A stretch of DNA of 5,599 nucleotides from assembly GCA_028281205.1 (NCBI GenBank), contig JANQKJ010000068.1, forward strand, positions 1 to 5,599, written 5' to 3'. The DNA is from Gammaproteobacteria bacterium (GTDB lineage: Bacteria; Pseudomonadota; Gammaproteobacteria; UBA4575). Positions 1 through 5,599 of the stretch are shown here, one piece after another (position 1 is the stretch's first letter; the number at the start of each line of letters is the position of its first letter). The position numbers and the translations under genes are program-made. A model generated the notes under the pieces. The model saw only the letters and a program-made list of their open reading frames with translations, did not search any database and was not told where the DNA came from.

Positions 1-1827
1 AATGATAAAGAGCGCGAACAAGTCATTCCAGTGCTTATTCATGGTGATGCTGCATTTGCTGGTCAAGGTGTTGTTATGGAAACACTAAACTTATCCAGCA
101 CACGCGGATACACAACGGGTGGAACTATTCATATTGTTATTAATAATCAGATTGGTTTTACCACCAGCGACCCTTTGGATTCACGTTCAACACTCTACTG
201 CACTGATGTAGCAAAGATGGTGCAGGCCCCGATATTACATGTGAATGGTGATGATCCCGAAGCGGTAGTATTTGCTACCAAAATGGCAATGGATTACCGC
301 ATGCTGTACTCACGTGATGTTGTCATTGACCTGATTTGCTACCGCCGGCATGGTCACTCTGAAGCAGATGAACCTGCAATTACTCAACCCATGATGTATC
401 AGAGGATTAGAAATAAATCCCGAGTTGATGAACTTTACTTCCAGACCTTACTAGAGCAGGGCGTTGTTGACGCCGCCGAGTATGAACGTATTGAGAAAGA
501 CTATATTAAAAGATTGAACTTAGGCCTACCAGTATGTGGTGAAATTGCCGAACGTATTTCTTCAAAATATGTAGTTAATTATAAGCCATTTAAAGGTACT
601 CACTGGAGGCAGGATGTGGATACCTCAATAACTGCTGAAGAGATTGAAAATATTGGTAGTGCATTAACTACTTTGCCGACAGACTTCAGCGTGCATAAGA
701 ATGTGCAAAAAATTATTAATGCACGCCAACGTATGACTGAAGGAACACTGGAAACTGATTGGGGCTACGCTGAAATGCTTGCCTACGGTTCTTTGTTAAC
801 ACAAGGTTACCCAGTCAGATTGTCTGGGCAAGACAGTGTACGTGGTACATTTTCTCATCGTCACTGTGCCTATCATGACCAGCAGCATGGAAATATTTAT
901 ATTCCACTGCGAAATTTATCTGATCAACAAGCTGAGTTTCTGCCCATTAATAGTTTGCTATCTGAAGCGGCAGTGTTGGGCTATGAAGTGGGCTATGCTA
1001 CTTCTGAACCAAATTCGCTGGTTATTTGGGAGGCACAATTTGGTGATTTTGCTAATAACGCACAAGTTATTATTGATCAGTTTTTAAGTTCGTCTGAAGC
1101 AAAATGGCAACGTTACTGTGGTTTGGTGCTGTTTCTCCCACATGGTTATGATGGTCAGGGGCCAGAGCATTCCTCCGCACGGATGGAGCGTTACTTACAA
1201 TTATGTGCAGAAGAAAATATGCAAGTTTGTGTGCCAACATCTCCGGCACAATTTTTCCATATGCTTAGAAGGCAGATGCTGCGTCCATACCGCAAACCAT
1301 TAATTGTGTTTACTCCTAAAAGTTTACTTCGACATCCTATGTCGGTTTCATCTTTGCATGAGTACACACAAGGTCAGTTTGAATTAATTATGACAAGCTA
1401 TAAAGAACAAGAAGTAAACAATATAAATCGGCTGTTAGTTTGTACTGGTAAGGTATATTACGATTTACTACAAGAAAAACAAAAGCATCAGTTAGATGAT
1501 GTTGGAATTATTAGAATTGAACAGCTGTATCCGTTCCCCAAAGATGAAGTTGCACGCGAAATTGCTAAGTTTAAACACCTTACTCAAATCGTATGGGTGC
1601 AAGAGGAGCCACGTAATCAAGGCGCATGGTTCTATATGCAATCGCGCATGAATTTATCAGACTGCATTGCTCCTAATCAATCGCTACAGTATGCGGGACG
1701 AGATTATTCAGCTTCACCCGCGGCAGGTTATATGCAACTGCATAAACAACAGCAAACACAATTGGTTAACGAAGCGCTTGGATTGCTGGATTCGAGTAAA
1801 AGCGTAAAGCTTAAAAGTGTGAGTTAA
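1..1827 (+). CDS. sucA: 2-oxoglutarate dehydrogenase E1 component, 5'-truncated by the window edge
   Basis: This is the thiamine-diphosphate (ThDP) dependent E1 of the cytoplasmic 2-oxoglutarate dehydrogenase complex. It decarboxylates 2-oxoglutarate and passes the succinyl group to the lipoyl arm of SucB. The frame is open from base 1 (N-D-K-E-R...), so the GTG at 31 is internal, not a start. About 608 codons are present against roughly 930 in E. coli SucA, so the N-terminal third lies off the left edge. Visible motifs are IHGDAA (37-54), the ThDP/metal motif running from GD (43-48) to the NN of INNQIGF (142-147), CYRRHGH-SEADEP (from 337), RGTFSHRH (841-864), LSEAAVLGYE (955-984), IWEAQFGDFAN (1024-1056) and HGYDGQGPEHSSAR (1141-1182). 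These follow E. coli SucA in order and spacing. The C-terminus carries about 15 residues (LLDSSKSVKLKSVS) beyond the E. coli end. No frameshift or missing catalytic motif is seen. It is the first gene of the sucA-sucB-lpdA cluster. Confidence 0.97.
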   Translation, partial: NDKEREQVIPVLIHGDAAFAGQGVVMETLNLSSTRGYTTGGTIHIVINNQIGFTTSDPLDSRSTLYCTDVAKMVQAPILHVNGDDPEAVVFATKMAMDYRMLYSRDVVIDLICYRRHGHSEADEPAITQPMMYQRIRNKSRVDELYFQTLLEQGVVDAAEYERIEKDYIKRLNLGLPVCGEIAERISSKYVVNYKPFKGTHWRQDVDTSITAEEIENIGSALTTLPTDFSVHKNVQKIINARQRMTEGTLETDWGYAEMLAYGSLLTQGYPVRLSGQDSVRGTFSHRHCAYHDQQHGNIYIPLRNLSDQQAEFLPINSLLSEAAVLGYEVGYATSEPNSLVIWEAQFGDFANNAQVIIDQFLSSSEAKWQRYCGLVLFLPHGYDGQGPEHSSARMERYLQLCAEENMQVCVPTSPAQFFHMLRRQMLRPYRKPLIVFTPKSLLRHPMSVSSLHEYTQGQFELIMTSYKEQEVNNINRLLVCTGKVYYDLLQEKQKHQLDDVGIIRIEQLYPFPKDEVAREIAKFKHLTQIVWVQEEPRNQGAWFYMQSRMNLSDCIAPNQSLQYAGRDYSASPAAGYMQLHKQQQTQLVNEALGLLDSSKSVKLKSVS

Positions 1828-1844
1828 TCAGTTTTACTAAGAGT

Positions 1845-1850
1845 TAAGGA
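1845..1850 (+). promoter_or_regulatory. Shine-Dalgarno sequence that fixes the sucB TTG start
   Basis: TAAGGA lies six bases upstream of the TTG at 1857. It is the only strong ribosome binding site in front of any gene here, and it supports a TTG start: the lipoyl domain begins immediately after it and no ATG or GTG lies nearby in frame. It sits in the 29-base gap after the sucA stop. Confidence 0.8.
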
Positions 1851-1856
1851 AAAACA

Positions 1857-3095
1857 TTGACTATAGATATTAAAATTCCTGAATTTTCTGAGTCTATTGC
1901 CGAGGGTACGGTAGGCACTTGGGTTAAGAATGTCGGCGATAATGTAGTTGAAGGTGAGACTGTTGTAGAAATTGAAACTGATAAAGTTGTACTGGAAATA
2001 CCGGCACCTGCATCAGGTGTGATAGAAGAAATTATTAAAAACGAAAATGAAACTGTTAGTGATCTGGAAGTGATTGGTCGCATGTCCGGACAGGCAAATG
2101 AACCTGAACCGGTTAGCAGTCAAGCTCAACAAGAAGATATAGGCGATGACAAACTGGCTTCGGATAAATCCGAATCTATACAGCCTCAGGAAGTTCAAGC
2201 ATCTGAGCAACAAGATAAGAAAACCAGTCCTGCAGTGAGAAAACTGATGCAGGAAGAAGGCATTGGTCTGGACAGTGTTACCGCCACTGGTAAAAATAAC
2301 CGTGTGACAAAAAGTGATGTTCGACGTGCCATAGAAGGAGGCTCATCAAGTTCTGTATCGGTTTCAACTGCTGCCCCGGCGCCAATTTCACTCTCGAATG
2401 AAGTTGAGCGTGTGCCTATGAGTAGTCTGCGTAAAAAAATATCTGATCGTTTAGTTAGTGCGCAACAAGAATATGCCATGCTGACCACATTTAATGAAGT
2501 TAATATGCAGCAAGTGATGGCAATTCGTTCAAGTAATAAAGATGCCTTTGTTGAAAAGCATGGCGTTAAACTGGGCTTTATGTCCTTTTTTGTTTTAGCG
2601 GCAGTTGAAGCGTTGAAAACTTACCCTATTATGAATGCTTCAGTTGAAGGTAATGATATTATCTATCACCAATATATAGATGTGGGTGTGGCTGTCAGCA
2701 CTGAACGTGGTTTGATTGTGCCTGTGGTAAGAGGTGTTGATGTAAAGTCATTATCAGCAATTGAAATAGAGATTAATCAATTGGCTGATAAAGCCAGAGA
2801 AAATAAATTAAGCATAGACGATCTTGTCGGCGGGACCTTTACTATTACAAATGGTGGAGTGTTTGGGTCAATGCTATCGACTCCAATCATTAACCCGCCG
2901 CAAAGTGCAATTCTTGGTATGCATGCCATAGAAAAACGACCGATTGTTGTAGGTGATGAAATTAAAGTCGCACCCATGATGTATCTCGCGCTGTCCTATG
3001 ACCATCGAATAATAGATGGCAAGGATGCAGTTTTGTTTTTAAGTCACATTAAAAAGATTATTGAAGATCCAATTCAACTACTACTGCATTTATAG
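1857..3095 (+). CDS. sucB: dihydrolipoyllysine-residue succinyltransferase, E2 of 2-oxoglutarate dehydrogenase
   Basis: This is the E2 core of the complex. It carries the succinyl group on a swinging lipoyl arm and transfers it to CoA. At 412 residues it is close to E. coli SucB (about 405). Domains in order: a lipoyl domain (about 2-77) with the acceptor lysine K43 in EIETDKVVLE; a flexible Glu/Gln/Ser-rich linker (about 78-120); a peripheral subunit-binding domain (about 122-160, TSPAVRKLMQEEGI to VTKSDVRRAI); a second Ser/Ala/Pro linker (161-180); and the catalytic acyltransferase domain (about 184-412). The catalytic domain carries GTFTITNGGVFGS (326-338), INPPQSAILGMHAI (345-358) and the active-site motif SYDHRIIDG with H383 and D387. 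These motifs and the ending DPIQLLLHL point to succinyltransferase rather than the pyruvate-complex acetyltransferase AceF. One lipoyl domain, as usual for SucB. The start is TTG, backed by TAAGGA. It lies 29 bases after sucA and 2 before lpdA, consistent with one operon. Confidence 0.97.
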   Translation: MTIDIKIPEFSESIAEGTVGTWVKNVGDNVVEGETVVEIETDKVVLEIPAPASGVIEEIIKNENETVSDLEVIGRMSGQANEPEPVSSQAQQEDIGDDKLASDKSESIQPQEVQASEQQDKKTSPAVRKLMQEEGIGLDSVTATGKNNRVTKSDVRRAIEGGSSSSVSVSTAAPAPISLSNEVERVPMSSLRKKISDRLVSAQQEYAMLTTFNEVNMQQVMAIRSSNKDAFVEKHGVKLGFMSFFVLAAVEALKTYPIMNASVEGNDIIYHQYIDVGVAVSTERGLIVPVVRGVDVKSLSAIEIEINQLADKARENKLSIDDLVGGTFTITNGGVFGSMLSTPIINPPQSAILGMHAIEKRPIVVGDEIKVAPMMYLALSYDHRIIDGKDAVLFLSHIKKIIEDPIQLLLHL

Positions 3096-3097
3096 TT

Positions 3098-4513
3098 ATG
3101 GATAATTCTAGTTATGATGTCATCGTTATTGGCGCTGGGCCCGCAGGATATGTATGTGCAATACGTTGTGCGCAGTTAGGTATGTCCGTTGCTTGTATTG
3201 ATCAATGGTCAGATAAGAATAACAAGCCAAGCCCTGGAGGGACATGTCTTAATGTTGGATGTATTCCTTCTAAAGCGTTACTGGATTCTAGTCATCATTA
3301 TTCGTTTATTAATGACCATGCCTCTGAGCATGGTATTGATATTTCAGAAAGTGAAATTAATGTGACAAAAATGCAGCAGAGAAAAAATAAGGTTGTTAAA
3401 ACCTTAACAACTGGTGTTAAAGGTTTATTAAAGAAAAACAAGGTTGAATTTTTTCATGGTTCTGCCTCATTCGTAGATAGCAATACAGTAAAGATTAGTG
3501 GTGATACAGAGCAATCCATTAGCGCCAATTCTATAGTTATTGCAACTGGCTCAAAGCCATTTGAATTAGATTTTCTTCCTATTGATCAAAAAAGAATTAT
3601 AGATTCAACCGGAGCACTTGCATTAACTTCGGTACCTAAGCATCTAGGTGTCATTGGTGCGGGTGTCATAGGTTTGGAGATGGCAAGTGTATGGTCTCGT
3701 CTTGGTGCTAAAGTGACGGTATGGGAAGCAGTTGATCAGTTTCTACCCTTGGTTGATAAAGATATTGCTAATCAGGCAAACAAAATGCTTAGTAAGCAAG
3801 GCATACAAGTTCAGCTTAGCTGCAAAGTCTTGGCTGCTGAGGTGAATAAAAATGACGTAAAAGTCACGGTATCTGATAGTGACGGTGAGTCGCAAATAGA
3901 TGTAAGTCATCTACTGGTCGCAATTGGCCGAGTTGCTAATACTCAGGGACTGGCTTTAGATGCTGTTAACGTTGTAACTAACGAAAAAGGTTTTATAGAG
4001 ACTGATGACCAATGGCAAACAAATATTAAGGGTATCTATGCTATTGGTGATGTGATTGGTGGTGCTATGTTGGCACATAAAGGTTCAGAAGAGGGCGTTG
4101 CGCTAGCTGAACATTTATCAGGTCAGCACGGTCACGTTAATTATGCTGCAATTCCCTGGGTAATTTATACTTGGCCTGAAATAGCATGGGCAGGCGATAC
4201 TGAGCAGGTACTGAAAGAAAAAAATATACAATATAACAAAGGTCAGTTCCCTTTTATGGCATTAGGACGTGCGCGTGCAATGGGTGATAGTGAAGGTGTG
4301 ATTAAATTTCTTGCCGATGCAAACACTGATCAACTACTAGGTGTTCATATTATAGGCCCTAATGCATCTGAATTAATTGCTGAAGGTGTTTTGGCATTGG
4401 AAGCAGAGCTTACAGCAGAAGATTTAGCGCGTACCATTCATGCTCACCCTACATTATCTGAAGGCTTGCACGAAGCTGCTCTTGATGTGGCGGATCGTGC
4501 TATTCATTTCTAG
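3098..4513 (+). CDS. lpdA: dihydrolipoyl dehydrogenase, E3 component
   Basis: This is the FAD-dependent disulfide oxidoreductase that reoxidises the dihydrolipoyl arm of E2 and reduces NAD+. At 471 residues it has the usual family length. The N-terminal FAD-binding fold carries GAGPAG (12-17). The redox-active disulfide is C50/C55 in GGTCLNVGCIPSK. The NAD-binding fold carries GAGVIGLE (187-194). The second FAD contact is YAIGD (314-318). The C-terminal dimerisation domain contains IPWVIYTWPEIAWAG (352-366) and the catalytic HAHPTLSE, with H450 and E455. All expected catalytic residues are intact. Only two bases separate it from the sucB stop, and no good Shine-Dalgarno sequence precedes the ATG, so translation is probably coupled to sucB. 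The position suggests an E3 serving 2-oxoglutarate dehydrogenase. Whether it also serves pyruvate dehydrogenase or glycine cleavage cannot be seen here. Confidence 0.97.
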   Translation: MDNSSYDVIVIGAGPAGYVCAIRCAQLGMSVACIDQWSDKNNKPSPGGTCLNVGCIPSKALLDSSHHYSFINDHASEHGIDISESEINVTKMQQRKNKVVKTLTTGVKGLLKKNKVEFFHGSASFVDSNTVKISGDTEQSISANSIVIATGSKPFELDFLPIDQKRIIDSTGALALTSVPKHLGVIGAGVIGLEMASVWSRLGAKVTVWEAVDQFLPLVDKDIANQANKMLSKQGIQVQLSCKVLAAEVNKNDVKVTVSDSDGESQIDVSHLLVAIGRVANTQGLALDAVNVVTNEKGFIETDDQWQTNIKGIYAIGDVIGGAMLAHKGSEEGVALAEHLSGQHGHVNYAAIPWVIYTWPEIAWAGDTEQVLKEKNIQYNKGQFPFMALGRARAMGDSEGVIKFLADANTDQLLGVHIIGPNASELIAEGVLALEAELTAEDLARTIHAHPTLSEGLHEAALDVADRAIHF

Positions 4514-4532
4514 TTAGCTTATTACGTCTTTA

Positions 4533-4547
4533 GTGTCTAGTAGACAC
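4533..4547. repeat. 15-bp perfect inverted repeat between lpdA and msrQ
   Basis: GTGTCTA-G-TAGACAC: two 7-base arms that are exact reverse complements around one central base, 19 bases after the lpdA stop and 14 before the msrQ ATG. As RNA it would form a 6-bp stem with a 3-base loop, of modest GC, followed by AGTTTA rather than a real U-run, so it is a poor intrinsic terminator. As DNA it could be an operator-like palindrome. The symmetry is plain, but the function is unknown. Confidence 0.5.
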
Positions 4548-4561
4548 AGTTTACTAGTATT

Positions 4562-5158
4562 ATGGTTATGCATGTTAGTTTAGATAGCAAGTTAGTTAAG
4601 TTTTCTTTACTAATATTATTTTTACTGCCGTTGGCAATTACTGCATGGCGATTTTATCAAGACACGTTAGGAGCAAATCCTGTTGAAGAGATGACCCATA
4701 TCACGGGGGAATGGTCGTTAAGATTATTGTTAATTACTTTGTCTATTAGTCCTCTTAGACGGTTATTGAAATTCAATGATTTAATCCATCTAAGGCGGAT
4801 GTTTGGTTTGCTTAGTTTTTTTTATGCATTATGTCATTTCTTAATCTACCTGGTTTTTGATCAGTGGTTTGACTTAATGTTAATTATCGAAGATGTTTGG
4901 GAAAGACCTTACATTACTGTTGGGTTTAGTGCGTTTGTACTTTTAATTCCTTTAGCTATAACCTCTACGGACAAAATGCAGGCAATGCTTCAAACAGCCT
5001 GGGTTAAGTTACACAAACTTATCTATCTAATTTCAATTCTTGCTATACTGCATTTTTGGTGGCTAGTAAAAGCAGATTTACTAGAACCAATTATCTATGC
5101 TTCAATCTTAGCTTTACTCTTGGGTTATCGTGTCTATATGCGGATAGCGAGTTTCTAA
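4562..5158 (+). CDS. msrQ: MsrQ/YedZ-type haem-binding membrane subunit of protein-methionine-sulfoxide reductase
   Basis: This is a multi-pass inner-membrane b-type haem protein of the ferric-reductase-like family. In characterised systems it passes electrons from the respiratory chain or a flavin reductase to the periplasmic molybdoenzyme MsrP, which repairs oxidised methionines. It has 198 residues against about 211 in E. coli. It shows the family pattern: LGANPVEEMTHITGEW (36-51), ISPLRRLL (62-69), LRRMFGL (77-83), the RPYITVG loop (115-121), AITSTDKMQ (132-140), WVKLHKLIYL (147-156) and LHFWWLVK (163-170). Likely haem-ligand histidines are H92, H151 and H164, with H46 also family-like. 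About six hydrophobic segments are visible (roughly 14-29, 52-64, 80-98, 117-133, 150-167, 174-190). The start is uncertain: ATG at 4562 or 4568, neither with a clear ribosome binding site. No msrP lies beside it, since lpdA precedes it and bioA follows. It could share the upstream transcript or have its own promoter in the 48-base gap. Confidence 0.92.
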   Translation: MVMHVSLDSKLVKFSLLILFLLPLAITAWRFYQDTLGANPVEEMTHITGEWSLRLLLITLSISPLRRLLKFNDLIHLRRMFGLLSFFYALCHFLIYLVFDQWFDLMLIIEDVWERPYITVGFSAFVLLIPLAITSTDKMQAMLQTAWVKLHKLIYLISILAILHFWWLVKADLLEPIIYASILALLLGYRVYMRIASF

Positions 5159-5177
5159 TTTTTTTATTATTTAACTG

Positions 5178-5525
5178 ATGAAAGAAAGTTCTTCTATAAC
5201 TAATGACCTTGTGCAACGTGATATCTCTCATGTTTGGCATCCTTGCACACAAATGAAAGATCATGAGGATTTCCCGATTATTCCAATTGCTCGAGGACAA
5301 GGAGTCTGGCTGGAAGACTTTGATGGGAATAAATATATCGATGCAATTAGTTCTTGGTGGGTGAATATATTTGGGCATGCAAACAAAACTATTAACTCTG
5401 CTATATCAAAACAAGCTCAGGAGTTGGAGCATGTACTATTGGCAGGATTTTCTCATCAGCCAATTATTCATTTATCCGAGCAGTTGGTGGAGATCACTCC
5501 AGAGCCTTTACAAAAATGTTTTTAT
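5178..5525 (+). CDS. bioA: adenosylmethionine-8-amino-7-oxononanoate aminotransferase, N-terminal part only
   Basis: BioA is a PLP-dependent class III aminotransferase that makes 7,8-diaminopelargonate from 7-keto-8-aminopelargonate in biotin synthesis, using S-adenosylmethionine as amino donor in characterised enzymes. Residues 1-116 match the BioA N-terminus: HVWHPCTQMKDH (18-29), GVWLEDFDGNKYIDAISSWWVNIFGH (42-67, with the substrate-site SSWW at 58-61), LEHVLLAGFSHQP (83-95) and TPEPLQKCFY (107-116). A full enzyme has roughly 430 residues, so about a quarter is present. After Y116 the family normally continues with A-D-(N/S)-G-S. Instead the frame enters an inverted copy of its own codons 87-111, adds 13 unrelated residues (KGSG to CSDK) and ends at TGA 5565-5567. 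That tail is not bioA, so the gene should be treated as cut at 5525. The start ATG lacks a clear Shine-Dalgarno sequence and lies 19 bases after msrQ. The PLP lysine and the rest of the active site are not in the window. Confidence 0.93.
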
Positions 5526-5599
5526 AAAGGCTCTGGAGTGATCTCCACCAACTGCTCGGATAAATGAATAATTGGCTGATGAGAAAATCCTGCCAATAG
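5436..5599. repeat. terminal fold-back inverted repeat, probable chimeric artefact
   Basis: Bases 5525-5599 are the exact reverse complement of 5436-5510: 75 of 75 bases. The 14-base spacer (5511-5524) is itself nearly symmetric: AAAAA at 5512-5516 pairs with TTTTT at 5519-5523, with one C/A mismatch (5511/5524) and TG at the axis. The whole 164-base segment is thus a near-perfect palindrome centred between 5517 and 5518, running to the very last base of the window. The left arm is in-frame bioA (codons 87-111). The right arm is the same coding sequence on the opposite strand. Identical arms, a tiny spacer, a position inside a conserved gene and the contact with the sequence end all fit a snap-back or amplification/assembly chimera. 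Confidence 0.95.

Noticed and set aside
836..1303. Short + strand frames (836-1087 and 1118-1303) inside sucA
   Set aside because: They are out-of-frame shadows of highly conserved SucA segments.
31..1827. GTG at 31 as the true start of a short SucA
   Set aside because: The frame is open and family-like upstream to base 1, and GTG 31 lies in the conserved segment just before IHGDAA, so the gene is cut by the window edge.
1844..2488. Minus-strand open frames across sucB (1844-2083, 2013-2213, 2195-2488)
   Set aside because: They lie antisense to a well-supported SucB, overlap one another, and show no recognisable domains or ribosome binding sites.
5125..5165. Intrinsic terminator at the msrQ end, before the run of seven T at 5159-5165
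   Set aside because: Only a 4-bp CTAT/ATAG stem lies upstream and it is not adjacent to the T-run, so there is no credible terminator hairpin.
5244..5246. Cysteine (residue 23, WHPCTQM) in bioA where E. coli BioA has active-site Tyr17
   Set aside because: I recall HPCTQMKDH as a common form in pseudomonad-like BioA proteins, so this looks like known family variation rather than a lost active site.
5091..5378. Minus-strand 95-residue frame across the msrQ end and bioA start
   Set aside because: It is antisense to conserved BioA motifs and to the MsrQ C-terminus, with no protein-family features.
5436..5599. Hairpin telomere of a linear replicon, or a cruciform or recombination site
   Set aside because: The palindrome lies inside conserved bioA codons and breaks the gene, no telomere-resolvase or phage gene is nearby, and the junction is explained by local self-priming.

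Overview
The window looks like a fragment of a gammaproteobacterial (or closely related proteobacterial) chromosome with low-to-moderate GC: about 40% by hand count of one line, not computed overall. The evidence is the sucA-sucB-lpdA order, SucA and SucB proteins that resemble the Escherichia coli enzymes along their length, an MsrQ (YedZ) homologue, and a BioA N-terminus of the 'HPCTQMKDH' type that I recall from pseudomonad-like BioA proteins. No genus can be named from the sequence alone.

Layout, all on the + strand. Positions 1-1827 hold the C-terminal two thirds of sucA (E1 of 2-oxoglutarate dehydrogenase), which enters already open from the left edge. Positions 1857-3095 hold sucB (E2, dihydrolipoyl succinyltransferase), which starts at TTG behind a clear Shine-Dalgarno sequence. 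Positions 3098-4513 hold lpdA (E3, dihydrolipoyl dehydrogenase), two bases after sucB. Together they encode a complete E1-E2-E3 complex that oxidises 2-oxoglutarate to succinyl-CoA in the TCA cycle, apart from the missing sucA 5' end. A 48-base gap containing a perfect 7-bp inverted repeat leads to msrQ (4562-5158), the haem-binding membrane subunit of the methionine sulfoxide reductase MsrPQ. No msrP is beside it. After 19 AT-rich bases, bioA (biotin synthesis) begins at 5178. There is no gene-free stretch above 300 bases.

The most unusual structure is at the right end. Bases 5525-5599 are the exact reverse complement of 5436-5510, separated by a 14-base spacer that itself nearly pairs. The bioA frame therefore runs into an antisense copy of itself just before the expected PLP-binding segment and stops at a chance TGA. 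This is best read as a fold-back (snap-back priming or chimeric amplification/assembly) artefact at a contig end rather than biology. I found no convincing undescribed system: the rest is ordinary core metabolism with a few small points of interest.
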